Below are positions 55,661 through 64,000 of a stretch of 64,000 nucleotides of DNA, one piece after another (within the stretch, counting starts at the first letter, position 1; every line of letters starts with the position of its first letter). This DNA is from UBA4416 sp040387475 (GTDB lineage: Bacteria > Bacteroidota > Bacteroidia > B-17B0 > Aurantibacillaceae), in contig JAZKDT010000024.1 in NCBI GenBank assembly GCA_040387475.1, forward strand, positions 97,703 to 161,702. Direction: 5' to 3'. The translations under genes and the position numbers were made by a program. The notes under the pieces are model-generated. The model was given only the letters and a program-made list of their open reading frames with translations. It was not told the DNA's origin and made no database searches.

Positions 55661-55992
55661 GTAAATTTTATGTACTTAAAGTATTAAATATATTAATTTT
55701 ACTTTATTTCACATACAAAAACATCCAAAAAAAAGGGGTATTTGTCTAATTTTAAAGGAAAATGCAAGTTTTATTCATTTTTTTAATTGATTAGGGCGTA
55801 CCGGCGCGAAGAGGCAGCGCCGTCGGGCTGACCCGCTGCAATCTTTTGCAAGAGGCAGGCAAAAGGATTTTCGCTTGCATCCCTTACGCACAGAACTGTA
55901 AAACTTAGCTAGCTGCTTTTTATTTCAAAAATGGATCGAGAACTTAGCATAGAGCGGTACACGACGTAGTTCGAAGTAAAAGATATTTAAAG
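55661..55992. other. 332-base intergenic region holding a structured repeat
   Basis: There is no gene here. The part 55661-55790 is AT-rich upstream sequence of the E1 gene without a clear promoter. A GC-rich structured element occupies 55793-55890 and is listed separately. From 55891 to 55992 I see only short palindromes such as agctagct. Confidence 0.8.
55796..55889. repeat. GC-rich cloverleaf-like intergenic repeat
   Basis: The element folds on paper as an outer stem GCGTA/TACGC (55796-55800 with 55885-55889) around three hairpins: GGCGC/GCGCC (55803-55807 with 55817-55821), CGGG/CCCG (55824-55827 with 55832-55835) and ATCTTTTGC/GCAAAAGGAT (55841-55849 with 55859-55868, one bulge). Composition differs sharply from the flanks. 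The text …TCGGGCTGACCCGCTGCAATC … CATCCCTTACGC recalls high-copy intergenic repeats I remember from Flavobacteriia and relatives. Function is unknown, and only one copy is in this window. Confidence 0.7.
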
Positions 55993-56391
55993 CTACTTAA
56001 TAATAACCCCCATTTTATCTATGAAAGGGATCATCTGAAAATTAGATTCAATGATAGATTCAGGTAAAAAAATAAATTGCTTATCAAATAGCTGGTCATT
56101 CATCGTAAAACTTATCCAATATTCATTGCTTAAACCAAATACTTCCTTGGATACGGGTTCAATTAATTTATAATCCAAAGTTTGAATTTCTTCAAAATAA
56201 TGACGAAGTGTACTTGTTTTTTTCTTTACATCATCAATCACACCATAACCTGTTGATGTGATCAAAACATTTTTAATACTCTCTTCTTTAAAGTTAAAAA
56301 TATAAGCGTTGTATTCGTCCAGTCCTTCAAACTCCTGAACAATAGCAATGGCTACGTCATATACTTCCGGAAAAACGATGTCTTTAATCAT
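55993..56391 (-). CDS. Hypothetical protein
   Basis: From the ATG at 56391 (MIKDIVFPEVYDVAIA) the protein has 132 residues, is soluble and acidic, and has no signal peptide; the upstream ATG at 56412 is less likely. The pattern (YNAYIFNFKEESIKNVLITS, EYWISFTMNDQLFDKQFIFL) is beta-rich. I recall similar short proteins in Bacteroidota without function. It lies downstream of tyrS on the same strand. Confidence 0.6.
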   Translation of the reverse strand: MIKDIVFPEVYDVAIAIVQEFEGLDEYNAYIFNFKEESIKNVLITSTGYGVIDDVKKKTSTLRHYFEEIQTLDYKLIEPVSKEVFGLSNEYWISFTMNDQLFDKQFIFLPESIIESNFQMIPFIDKMGVIIK

Positions 56392-56447
56392 GGTACTTTT
56401 ATATAACTGCAAAGACGCAGAGATTTACTGCGTAAACGCTGAGTGTA

Positions 56448-57734
56448 CTAAATCAATTTTATTAAATAATTTTCTTTTTTGCCTTTGCTTACCAGTAAAT
56501 ATTTACCACCTGTAAATGCATCTGAATTTATAATTGCATTTACATCTGTTGCTTTTGTTTTATTGATGCTTACAGCATTTCCTGACACCATTTTCCGCGC
56601 TTCTGTCTTGCTTGGGAATACAGATGCTTTATCTACTAAAAGATCAACCAGGTTTATTCCACTGGCAAGATCCGCTTTACTTACTTCAAACGTATCAATA
56701 CCACCTAACATTTTCTCAAAGGCGTCTCCATTTAAGTTAGAAACATCTTCAGCTTTTGATTTGAATAAAAATTCAGCCGTTTCAATGGCTTGCAAATAAT
56801 CTGCCTCATTATGAACTCTTATCGTAATTTCCTTAGCCAAAGCTTTTTGTATGTGGCGTTCATGTGGAGCAGCGGCATGCATTACTTCTAATTCTTCAAT
56901 TTCAGATTTAGAAAGAAGTGTGAAAATTCGAATGTAAGACTTTGCATCATCATCACTAACGTTTAACCAAAACTGGTAAAACTTATAAGGCGATGTTTTA
57001 TCTCTGTCTAACCAAACATTACCACTTTCAGACTTGCCGAATTTAGTGCCATCTGATTTTTTAATTAATTGAGTGGTTAATGCAAAAGCTTCTCCACTTG
57101 CTTTACGTCGAATGAATTCTGTTCCTGTTGTAATATTCCCCCATTGATCGGAACCGCCCATTTGAATTTTACAATTGCGATCTTTCCATAAATGATAAAA
57201 ATCGTAACCCTGGATTAACTGGTAACTGAACTCCGTGAATGACATTCCCGAGTCGCCATTGATACGGTTTTTCACCGAGTCTTTAGCCATCATGTAATTT
57301 ACTGTAATGTGTTTTCCGGCATCGCGGATAAAATCGAGGAAAGAAAATTCTTTAAACCAATCGTAATTATTTACCAGTTCAGCACTGTTTTCTCCGCAAT
57401 TAAAATTCAAAAACTGGCTTAATTGCTTTTTTATTCCTTCTACGTTTTTATTCAACGTGTCAGAATCCAGCAAATTACGCTCGGCTGATTTACCACTTGG
57501 GTCGCCAACCATGCCTGTAGCACCGCCAACCAAAGCCAAAGGCTTGTGACCTGCTAACTGAAAACGCAATAGGGTCATGATCTGCGCTAAACTACCAACG
57601 TGCAAACTATCCGCAGTAGGATCAAAACCTATATATCCTGTAACAACTTCTTTATTCAATAATTCTTCCGTTCCAGGCATTACATCATGCAGGATCCCGC
57701 GCCATTTTAACTCTTCTATAAAATTTGTTTTCAT
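56448..57734 (-). CDS. tyrS: Tyrosyl-tRNA synthetase
   Basis: The 428-residue class Ic synthetase charges tRNA-Tyr. The HIGH-like motif is DSLHVGSLAQ and the KMSKS-like motif is KFGKSESGNVW, preceded by QMGGSDQWGNITTG. A C-terminal S4 RNA-binding domain (SVFPSKTEARKMVSGNAVS) completes the bacterial TyrS layout. The start at 57734 fits the family N-terminus. Confidence 0.97.
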   Translation of the reverse strand: MKTNFIEELKWRGILHDVMPGTEELLNKEVVTGYIGFDPTADSLHVGSLAQIMTLLRFQLAGHKPLALVGGATGMVGDPSGKSAERNLLDSDTLNKNVEGIKKQLSQFLNFNCGENSAELVNNYDWFKEFSFLDFIRDAGKHITVNYMMAKDSVKNRINGDSGMSFTEFSYQLIQGYDFYHLWKDRNCKIQMGGSDQWGNITTGTEFIRRKASGEAFALTTQLIKKSDGTKFGKSESGNVWLDRDKTSPYKFYQFWLNVSDDDAKSYIRIFTLLSKSEIEELEVMHAAAPHERHIQKALAKEITIRVHNEADYLQAIETAEFLFKSKAEDVSNLNGDAFEKMLGGIDTFEVSKADLASGINLVDLLVDKASVFPSKTEARKMVSGNAVSINKTKATDVNAIINSDAFTGGKYLLVSKGKKENYLIKLI

Positions 57735-57793
57735 TGTAAAATATGTGTTCCAAAAATAGAAATAATTAGTGAAATATTATTGTTATTTGTCAG

Positions 57794-57853
57794 TTCGAGC
57801 GAAGTCGAGAACAAAAACACTTCCACTTAGAACGCTTCTCGACTTCGCTCGAA
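57794..57853. repeat. REP-like inverted repeat between tyrS and hydrolase genes
   Basis: Two 18-base arms, TTCGAGCGAAGTCGAGAA (57794-57811) and its exact complement TTCTCGACTTCGCTCGAA (57836-57853), are separated by 24 bases, making a strong hairpin. A third copy of the arm lies at 22015-22032. It sits after the stop of the hydrolase gene on the minus strand, where it could also work as a terminator or 3' stabiliser. Confidence 0.85.
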
Positions 57854-57865
57854 GTGACAATACTT

Positions 57866-58663
57866 TTAGCCTATAAACTCCTTTATCACTTTTACCATTT
57901 GTGGAATAGCTTCCAAATTAAGAGTATGACCCGCAAACGGAATGATTGTAAGCTTTGCATTCGGAACAGCATCTGCAACTTCTTTAGCGATGTGTACCGG
58001 AAATAAAGCATCCTTTTCGCCTTGTATCACTATTGTTGCAGTTGATACTTTTTTCAATTCGGGGCGGTAATCCCCGCGTTCTTTTGTAGCCTGCATTAAT
58101 TTAAATAAAGCCTGCTTATCGTCGTTGGCCTCCTGACGGGCCTGTTTCATCATATCAATAGGAAACAAAGGATTTTTAAAATACGCTTCGCTTAATACCG
58201 TTGGTAACATAATGTCAAGCATCAGGTTATAACCGCCAAACTCCAATGAACGCCACCAGGATAATTCGATCGCTTCATAATAAGGTGTTTTGTGAGCAAA
58301 AGTTGACATTAAGATCAATTTAGTAATACGGTCACTATAATTTACACCTAAATGCTGAGCCACTAAACTGCCGTAAGATAATCCGGCAATAATGGCTTTA
58401 TCAATTTTTAAATGATCCAATACACTAATTACATCTTTTGCATGCGCATCAAAATTTCGCCACTCGCCCGCTTTATCACTTTGTCCCTGGAAAATAAAAT
58501 CCAACAATACAATTCTATAATCACTTTTGAAATGGGGTGTAGTCAAAACCCATGCAACGGTGGATTGCGATAAGCCATTTAAAAAAACGATGGTTTCTTT
58601 GGCAGTTTCATTTCCCTGAACTTCAAAGTAAATATTCAGGTTATCGGAAGTTTTACAAAACAT
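57866..58663 (-). CDS. Alpha/beta hydrolase
   Basis: The 265-residue cytoplasmic protein has a full catalytic set: nucleophile elbow GLSYGSL, acid in GEKDALFP and His in FAGHTLNLE, with an oxyanion region VFLNGLSQS. The substrate is unknown. It is the last gene of a three-gene minus-strand operon and starts 2 bases after the LD-carboxypeptidase gene. Confidence 0.88.
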   Translation of the reverse strand: MFCKTSDNLNIYFEVQGNETAKETIVFLNGLSQSTVAWVLTTPHFKSDYRIVLLDFIFQGQSDKAGEWRNFDAHAKDVISVLDHLKIDKAIIAGLSYGSLVAQHLGVNYSDRITKLILMSTFAHKTPYYEAIELSWWRSLEFGGYNLMLDIMLPTVLSEAYFKNPLFPIDMMKQARQEANDDKQALFKLMQATKERGDYRPELKKVSTATIVIQGEKDALFPVHIAKEVADAVPNAKLTIIPFAGHTLNLEAIPQMVKVIKEFIG

Positions 58664-58664
58664 G

Positions 58665-59558
58665 TTATAAAAATTTTAGGGTTGCTTTATCATCCAGTAC
58701 TCCTAGTTCGACTTCTTTTCCCAAATAAATAGCCATGTTCTCATCAATATGTCCTGCAGGAAAATCAAAACACACAGGATAGCCATATTCTTTCACGGCA
58801 TCTATTATAATTTCATCCGGTAATTTTCCGAAAGGGATCATGTTATCCTTCATATCTGTCATACCTCCAATCACCAGGCCTTTCAAATGTTTAAGCTTTC
58901 CGGATAATTTCAGTTGCATCATCATCCGGTCTATATGATATAAATATTCATCCAGATCTTCCAAAAATAAAATTTTACCGGTTGTATCGAGGTCATAAGG
59001 CGTGCCTGATAACGAATAGATCAATGATAAATTACCTCCTACTAATTGTCCTGTTGCTTTTCCTTCAATATTTGAATAGTTTTCTTCGGTTTCAATTTGT
59101 TTTAAATTTCCAAATAAAGCATTCACTACACTTTCTGTAGCCTCTTTACTTTTATCAAAATTCAAAGGCATGGTGGCATGCAACGTTGCGATACCTTGTT
59201 TGTGAATAGCGTTATGTAAAACGGTTACATCACTATAACCCACCAACCACTTAGGGTGATTTTTAAACTCCCTGAAGTCAAGGCTCTCTATCAATTTCAC
59301 TGTTCCGTAACCACCACGGGCAATTATAATTGCTTTGATTTCGGGATCATTTAAAGCCCATTGCAGGTCTTCTGTTCTTTGTTCATCAGTTCCGGCATAC
59401 TGGTTCTTAGAAGAAAATAAGTTTTTCCCTAACACAACCAAAAGGCCGTGACTTTCTAAAAAAGTTACGGCCGGTTGTATTTCTTCTATACTTACTTTAC
59501 GGGCTGTAGCAATGATAGCCACACTATCTCCTTTTTTTAAATAAGAAGGCTGGATCAT
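58665..59558 (-). CDS. Muramoyltetrapeptide carboxypeptidase (LD-carboxypeptidase, S66)
   Basis: The 297-residue protein matches peptidase family S66: N-terminal KKGDSVAIIATARKVS, IIIARGGYGTVKLIESLDF, the nucleophile region GYSDVTVLHNAIHKQG, FLEDLDEYLYHIDRM (Glu) and CFDFPAGHIDENMA (His). It releases the terminal D-Ala from murein tetrapeptides during recycling and has no signal peptide, in line with a cytoplasmic LdcA role. It is in an operon with the HNH and hydrolase genes, 2 bases apart on each side. Confidence 0.92.
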   Translation of the reverse strand: MIQPSYLKKGDSVAIIATARKVSIEEIQPAVTFLESHGLLVVLGKNLFSSKNQYAGTDEQRTEDLQWALNDPEIKAIIIARGGYGTVKLIESLDFREFKNHPKWLVGYSDVTVLHNAIHKQGIATLHATMPLNFDKSKEATESVVNALFGNLKQIETEENYSNIEGKATGQLVGGNLSLIYSLSGTPYDLDTTGKILFLEDLDEYLYHIDRMMMQLKLSGKLKHLKGLVIGGMTDMKDNMIPFGKLPDEIIIDAVKEYGYPVCFDFPAGHIDENMAIYLGKEVELGVLDDKATLKFL

Positions 59559-59559
59559 A

Positions 59560-60321
59560 TTATTTTTTCTTTTTAACTGCCACTTTTTTAGCCGCTTTTT
59601 TAACTGTTTTTTTTGGTGTAGTCTTTTTTACTGACTTTTTTGGAACCACATTTTTAAGTACGCTCTTTGCAGGCTTTTTTGCCGCTGCTTGTTTTGCAGC
59701 TTTTGCGTGAAACTCTATGTTTTTTAATTGCGCTTTATACTTCGCAAATACAGGCTCTCCTTCCACATGAACGTGAAACCATAATTCGCCGTTTTTAATG
59801 CGGTATAAATTCATTTCGGCAATATCATATTTTGCTGCAATTTGTTTTAAACTGGCTTTACGTTTTGGGTTCCAGATTTCTTTTTTAAGGGCTATTACTT
59901 TCTTTTCGTTCAGTTTACGGGCTGTGGCACCTGTATAAACTTTGCGCGCTGCTGCCTCCAAAACATAAGGACTCTTTTTACTATGTTCTACCTGTTCCTT
60001 TTTGGTTGCCCATTTTAAATTCGCTAGATCATTATTGGCTTTGTTATGATCTAAATGCAATACAAATTTAGCCTTTGGGTTGTTTTTCTTTAAAAAAGCA
60101 GTTCCCATGGCCAGGTGCGTGAACAATGCTTTTGATTTGCCATCCACGTGGATGGTTGCCATTGGAAACCCACCATTTAAATGCGTTTTTAAAACATACT
60201 TGTCTTCGATCTTTGTATCGTACGACGCTAAACGCCCTTTTGAAGATACTGCGTACTTTTTAGTAGTGTGTCCTTTCATGTGAGTCACCGGTTTCCAGGT
60301 TTCTTTGTCGTTTGCCGCCAT
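59560..60321 (-). CDS. NUMOD4-HNH endonuclease-like protein with histone-H1-like tail
   Basis: The 253-residue protein starts with a NUMOD4-like segment (TWKPVTHMKG … YAVSSKGRLAS). An HNH core follows: LHLDHNKANNDLANLKWAT with His89 and the Asn pair, as in phage and intron-type HNH enzymes. A helix-turn-helix-like part (LKQIAAKYDIAEMNLYRIKN, about 155-180) is next, then a Lys/Ala/Pro-rich tail (about 205-253; repeats such as KKTTPKKTVKKAAKK) typical of histone H1-like proteins. No mobile element is nearby, and the gene heads a housekeeping operon divergent from metG. It may be a domesticated DNA-binding protein rather than an active homing enzyme. Confidence 0.75.
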   Translation of the reverse strand: MAANDKETWKPVTHMKGHTTKKYAVSSKGRLASYDTKIEDKYVLKTHLNGGFPMATIHVDGKSKALFTHLAMGTAFLKKNNPKAKFVLHLDHNKANNDLANLKWATKKEQVEHSKKSPYVLEAAARKVYTGATARKLNEKKVIALKKEIWNPKRKASLKQIAAKYDIAEMNLYRIKNGELWFHVHVEGEPVFAKYKAQLKNIEFHAKAAKQAAAKKPAKSVLKNVVPKKSVKKTTPKKTVKKAAKKVAVKKKK

Positions 60322-60401
60322 AGGATTTTAGATTTTTAATGAATAAAGTTAAATGTTATCTTTACACAATTTTACTGTATTTTAGTTATTCAATAAACAC
60401 T

Positions 60402-62450
60402 ATGTCAACTACTTATAAACGTACACTTGTTACTTCCGCCCTACCTTACGCTAACGGTCCTGTTCATATTGGGCACTTAGCGGGCTGCTACCTGCCTTCT
60501 GATATTTTTGTGAGGTATAAACGCAGCAAGGGAGAAGATGTTCTGTTTATTTGCGGTAGCGATGAACATGGTGTGCCTATTACCATAAAAGCTAAAAAAG
60601 AGGGCATTACTCCGCAGGATGTGGTAGATAAATACCACAAGATGATGGGTGATTCCTTTAAAGAATTTGGTATTTCATTTGATATTTATTCGCGCACTTC
60701 CAATAAGATTCACCACGAAACAGCGTCAGATTTTTTTAAAGTATTATATGATAAGGGCGGATTTACCGAGGAAGTTACCGAACAGTATTATGATGCGGAG
60801 GCTAAACAGTTTTTAGCAGACCGTTATATTACAGGGACCTGCCCTAAATGTGCTAATCCAAATGCTTATGGAGACCAATGCGAAAAATGCGGGAGTACAT
60901 TAAACGCTACAGAGCTAATAGATCCCAAATCTACTTTAAGTGGCAGTAAACCGGTTTTAAAAGACACGAAGAACTGGTTCTTACCTTTAGATAAATTACA
61001 ACCAAAAATACAGGCCTACTTAGATCAACACAAAGACTGGAAAGCCAATGTGTATGGCCAATGCAAAAGCTGGTTAGATAGCGGCGACGGTTTACAACCA
61101 AGAGCAATGACACGCGATTTGGACTGGGGTGTGCCGGTTCCTGTAAAAGATGCGGAAGGCAAAGTATTATATGTGTGGTTTGATGCGCCTATTGGATATA
61201 TTTCAGCTACCAAAGAACTAAGGCCCAACGACTGGGAATTATACTGGAAGAGTAAAGACAGCCGTTTAATTCATTTTATCGGCAAAGACAACATTGTTTT
61301 TCACTGTATTATTTTTCCGGCTATGTTAATGGAGCATGGCGAGTTTATTTTACCGGATAATGTGCCTGCTAATGAATTTTTAAACCTGGAAGGCGATAAG
61401 ATCTCAACGTCCCGCAATTGGGCAGTTTGGTTGCACGAATATTTAATTGATTTTAAAGATAAGCAGGATGTATTGCGTTACACATTATGTTCTAATGCGC
61501 CCGAAACAAAAGATAATGATTTTACGTGGGCTGATTTTCAAACTAAAAATAATAGTGAACTGGTTGCTATTCTCGGTAATTTTGTAAACCGCACTTTGGT
61601 GTTAACGCATAAATATTATAATGGCCATGTACCTTCTGCCGATACGTACACGAAAGAAGACCTGTTGATACTTGAACAGTTAGCGGCTTTTCCGGATAAG
61701 ATTTCTACGGCTATTGAGCAATTCAAATTTCGTGAAGCCCTTGCTGAGATGATGAATATGGCCCGTTTGGGTAATAAATATTTAGCTGAGACGGAACCCT
61801 GGAAATTAATTAAGACAGATGAGCAACGGGTAAAAACGATTATGAATATTGCTTTGCAAATCACTTGTAACTTAGCGGTAGTGTGTGAGCCTTTTCTGCC
61901 CTTCACGTCCGCTAAATTGTTTACAATGCTAAATATGCCCGTTTTAAAATGGCATGCTGCTAAGCAAACTTCCAACATGGCAGCCGGGCATTTAATCAAT
62001 AAAGATGAATTATTGTTCTCAAAGATTGAAGATGCCGACGTTCAACTACAAATTTACAAATTACAAGCCAGTAAAATAGCCAACGCGTCAAATATAGTGA
62101 GTGCAATTACACCAGCCAAACCGGAAACCAGCTTTGATGATTTCAGTAAAATGGATATTCGCACGGCCACTATTTTAGAAGCAGAACGCGTTCCTAAAAC
62201 AGATAAATTACTAAAATTGAAACTGGATACAGGCCTCGATATACGTACTGTGGTAAGCGGTATCGCCGAGTGGTATAAACCTGAAGATATTATTGGACAA
62301 AAAGTATGTATGCTCGCAAACCTGGCGCCTCGCAAAATTAAAGGCATCGAAAGCCAGGGGATGATCTTAATGGCATCAAATAGTTCGGGCGAGTTGAGTT
62401 TTATGACGGCAGCCAAAGCTGATTTTAATAATGGGTCGGAAGTTAAATAA
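60402..62450 (+). CDS. metG: Methionyl-tRNA synthetase
   Basis: From the ATG at 60402 (MSTTYKRTLVTSALPYANG) the protein has 682 residues; the upstream ATG at 60339 adds an unsupported leader. The HIGH motif (PVHIGHLAG), the zinc knuckle (CPKCANPNAYGDQCEKCG), the KMSKS-like GDKISTSRNWAVW and a C-terminal tRNA-binding domain (DDFSKMDIRTATILEAERV to LESQG-type end) are all present. Its 3' end overlaps the next gene by 20 bases. Confidence 0.97.
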   Translation: MSTTYKRTLVTSALPYANGPVHIGHLAGCYLPSDIFVRYKRSKGEDVLFICGSDEHGVPITIKAKKEGITPQDVVDKYHKMMGDSFKEFGISFDIYSRTSNKIHHETASDFFKVLYDKGGFTEEVTEQYYDAEAKQFLADRYITGTCPKCANPNAYGDQCEKCGSTLNATELIDPKSTLSGSKPVLKDTKNWFLPLDKLQPKIQAYLDQHKDWKANVYGQCKSWLDSGDGLQPRAMTRDLDWGVPVPVKDAEGKVLYVWFDAPIGYISATKELRPNDWELYWKSKDSRLIHFIGKDNIVFHCIIFPAMLMEHGEFILPDNVPANEFLNLEGDKISTSRNWAVWLHEYLIDFKDKQDVLRYTLCSNAPETKDNDFTWADFQTKNNSELVAILGNFVNRTLVLTHKYYNGHVPSADTYTKEDLLILEQLAAFPDKISTAIEQFKFREALAEMMNMARLGNKYLAETEPWKLIKTDEQRVKTIMNIALQITCNLAVVCEPFLPFTSAKLFTMLNMPVLKWHAAKQTSNMAAGHLINKDELLFSKIEDADVQLQIYKLQASKIANASNIVSAITPAKPETSFDDFSKMDIRTATILEAERVPKTDKLLKLKLDTGLDIRTVVSGIAEWYKPEDIIGQKVCMLANLAPRKIKGIESQGMILMASNSSGELSFMTAAKADFNNGSEVK

Positions 62451-63174
62451 CATATTGCTAGGTGCATTGGTAATGTTCGGCACTTCTTGTTTTTCGCAGG
62501 AAGACGACACCAAACCACCTAAGGTCAATAATTATAAAAGTGATTCTTCCTTTATAAATTTCGACAACCTTCGTTTTACGGTAGCAAGGGCCCAGATTAC
62601 TTTATTGAAAGATAGTGGCGCATTATTGGTAAGGTTAAAAACAAATGCCAACACCATAAAACGTTTGAAAGCTGCCGGAAATATAGATCTTGCGACACAA
62701 GTAGAAAGGGAAACACTGATCAACAATAAAGTAATGATGCGTGCCTACCGTAACGAATTTACATTTTGCCCCGTCTACTTTTTCACTTCCGATTATTCCG
62801 ATTCGGTAAAACACAACAATTTATCCGGTATTTTTGTCGACTCCAATATAGTAGTTGATCAAGGCATTGTATGTAAGTCTGCATTTTATTTAATAGCTGA
62901 ACAAGGCAGTATTTATGAATCGTCTATTGGTTTTGTAACACAGGAACAGGCTGTAAAAGCAGTAGAACGCGGAGCGTCCTCGAAAGAAGTATCTATCGTT
63001 TTAAAGAATCGCTACTTTATTCAGTTGCATAAGCCATTCCCTTATTTCCAGCAAGGCTATTCTATTAAAAAATTTGCTGACCATGTCAAAAAATTTAATG
63101 CGAACCTTTTGGAGTTCTATAAAAAAAACACTCCTTACACTATCCCACCAGAAGTAATGCCGTTTGTGTACTAG
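62431..63174 (+). CDS. Secreted protein coupled to metG, unknown function
   Basis: The 247-residue protein has an N-terminal signal peptide or lipobox-like segment (LLGALVMFGTSCFSQ). A helical part (about 50-100, LKTNANTIKRLKAAGNIDLA) is followed by a beta-rich part (FCPVYFFTSDYSDSVK). I recall similar proteins in Bacteroidota without function. The start lies within the last 20 bases of metG, so the two are translationally coupled. Confidence 0.65.
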   Translation: MGRKLNNILLGALVMFGTSCFSQEDDTKPPKVNNYKSDSSFINFDNLRFTVARAQITLLKDSGALLVRLKTNANTIKRLKAAGNIDLATQVERETLINNKVMMRAYRNEFTFCPVYFFTSDYSDSVKHNNLSGIFVDSNIVVDQGIVCKSAFYLIAEQGSIYESSIGFVTQEQAVKAVERGASSKEVSIVLKNRYFIQLHKPFPYFQQGYSIKKFADHVKKFNANLLEFYKKNTPYTIPPEVMPFVY

Positions 63175-63182
63175 GAATTAAT

Positions 63183-63716
63183 TTAATCAAGAAAATAAAC
63201 TCTTGACATGGGCTTTTGCTTACCGTTAAAGAGCTCGGTATACGTTTTTGTTTTTGAGTGATATATCTTGTCAATTACCTGCGGATAACCTTCAGTATCA
63301 AATGCAATCATATCTGTAACAATGACCCCTTTTTTATATATTACAATCTCTTCAACAGCGCTCGAGTAATACTTCCATTTACCGCGTTTAAATCCTTCCT
63401 TATACTTCCCATGAGCAAGCACTGTCCCCGTTGGATAAAAATAAATCCATTCCCCGTTCATCAAAGAGTCGGTATAATTCCCAAAACATAAAACTTTACT
63501 TTCGCTACCTTCGGGATAGTCCAATATTCTCGCAGAACCCGATGGATAATATCTAACAAAATTAAAATGTTTTTTGTGATAAACAGTATCAACTTGTTGA
63601 GCAGATAACACCGTTGACATAAGCAGAAAAATTATGATAGAAGAATCTTTTAACCCGATCATCGTTAAAATTAACATTAAAGATTTAAAATAACAACCTA
63701 TTCGACCACTTACCAT
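63183..63716 (-). CDS. Secreted MORN-repeat-like protein
   Basis: The 177-residue frame contains a signal peptide that fits better from an internal ATG (63677 or 63659; LKDSSIIIFLLMSTVLSAQQ) than from 63716. The mature part holds toxin-antitoxin YwqK/MORN-like repeats (LMNGEWIYFYPTGTVLAHG, GFKRGKWKYYSS). Its role is unknown. It is convergent with the previous gene. Confidence 0.7.
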   Translation of the reverse strand: MVSGRIGCYFKSLMLILTMIGLKDSSIIIFLLMSTVLSAQQVDTVYHKKHFNFVRYYPSGSARILDYPEGSESKVLCFGNYTDSLMNGEWIYFYPTGTVLAHGKYKEGFKRGKWKYYSSAVEEIVIYKKGVIVTDMIAFDTEGYPQVIDKIYHSKTKTYTELFNGKQKPMSRVYFLD

Positions 63717-63732
63717 AACGAAAAATTAAGAC

Positions 63733-64000
63733 CTAAAAAAAGAAAGTTAAACTTCCTTTTATAAAAAATGGCGTACCCGGGGTATAATGCAGCTCACTTA
63801 CAGACTGTGTTTCATTTTTCAATTTACTTTCGGTGTCAAATTGTGCTTCGTTCCATTCTATATTGGCCAAATTCTCCATTGTTATCCCAATCGCATACCG
63901 TGGTCTTGTCAAATTAATAACGGCGTCAAATACATTATACCCTTTGGCTGTTACAGAGTTATCTTCATTTGCAGGTCGGTCGCCCACGTACCTGTATCTG
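63733..64000 (-). CDS. TonB-dependent receptor, C-terminal fragment (partial)
   Basis: The minus-strand frame is open to base 64000 (RYRYVGDRPANEDNSVTAKG …) and ends in PGTPFFIKGSLTFFF, with the terminal aromatic residue of outer-membrane barrels. RYVGDRPANE followed by YNVFDAVINLTRPRYAI and ENLANIEWNEAQF is the standard end of Bacteroidota TonB-dependent receptors. About 89 residues lie in the window. The substrate cannot be told. Confidence 0.88.
   Translation of the reverse strand, partial: RYRYVGDRPANEDNSVTAKGYNVFDAVINLTRPRYAIGITMENLANIEWNEAQFDTESKLKNETQSVSELHYTPGTPFFIKGSLTFFF

Noticed and set aside
55796..55889. tRNA gene, suggested by the cloverleaf-like folding
   Set aside because: The arms lack tRNA invariant bases, anticodon loop geometry and a CCA-compatible acceptor stem.

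Overview
The window is an AT-rich chromosomal segment of a Bacteroidota bacterium, most likely from a Flavobacteriales-like or neighbouring lineage. Four secreted proteins end in type IX secretion (T9SS) sorting domains. There is a bacillithiol gene (bshC), a fragment of a TonB-dependent receptor, many Bacteroidota-type lipoproteins and outer-membrane proteins, and promoters of the TTTG / TAnnTTTG type. Two runs of exactly ten N (1521-1530 and 14578-14587) show that this is a draft scaffold. I see no rRNA, tRNA, CRISPR array, prophage or insertion sequence.

Layout. 1-2391 (minus): a secreted transglutaminase-fold protein, cut by the window edge, and two tandem archaemetzincin-type zinc-protease lipoproteins. 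2435-9113 (minus): a MukBEF/MksBEF/JetABC-type condensin operon in the order kleisin, MksE-like, a secreted repeat protein, SMC ATPase, closed by a strong palindromic terminator. No JetD nuclease is present. 9339-13670 (plus): a T9SS-secreted M43 metalloprotease with a large domain inside its catalytic domain, then bshC. 13675-14673 (minus): a small membrane protein and a laccase-domain protein whose coding sequence crosses an N gap. 14745-19472 (plus): DEAD-box helicase, acyl-CoA carboxylase carboxyltransferase and two envelope proteins. 19473-27574 is mostly minus: M28 peptidase, an N-acetyltransferase/hydrolase pair, a T9SS protein, adenine deaminase and an amidohydrolase-fold protein, with thymidine kinase on the plus strand. 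27646-33290: RNA m5C methyltransferase, a secreted rhodanese, a C-terminal processing protease and a Rieske-fold lipoprotein that has lost its cluster ligands. 33348-38247: an RRM protein, RidA, and the surE / membrane protein / lpxB / SpoIID-domain operon. 38379-45286: a 1813-residue T9SS adhesin-like protein and hemL. 45287-50905: a decayed gene, an S15-type hydrolase and a SprB-repeat T9SS protein. 51157-64000: DUF2147 and DUF2071 proteins, a fused E1 dehydrogenase, a structured GC-rich intergenic repeat, tyrS, a three-gene operon (HNH protein with histone-H1-like tail, LD-carboxypeptidase, hydrolase), metG, and the end of a TonB-dependent receptor.

Most of the window is ordinary housekeeping and envelope biology. 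The parts most worth a second look are the condensin operon with an embedded secreted protein, the archaemetzincin/transglutaminase cluster, the M43 protease with an inserted beta-sandwich domain, the HNH/H1-tail fusion, three enzyme-fold proteins that lack key residues (a Rieske fold, an alpha/beta hydrolase and an amidohydrolase), and the cloverleaf-like repeat at 55796-55889.
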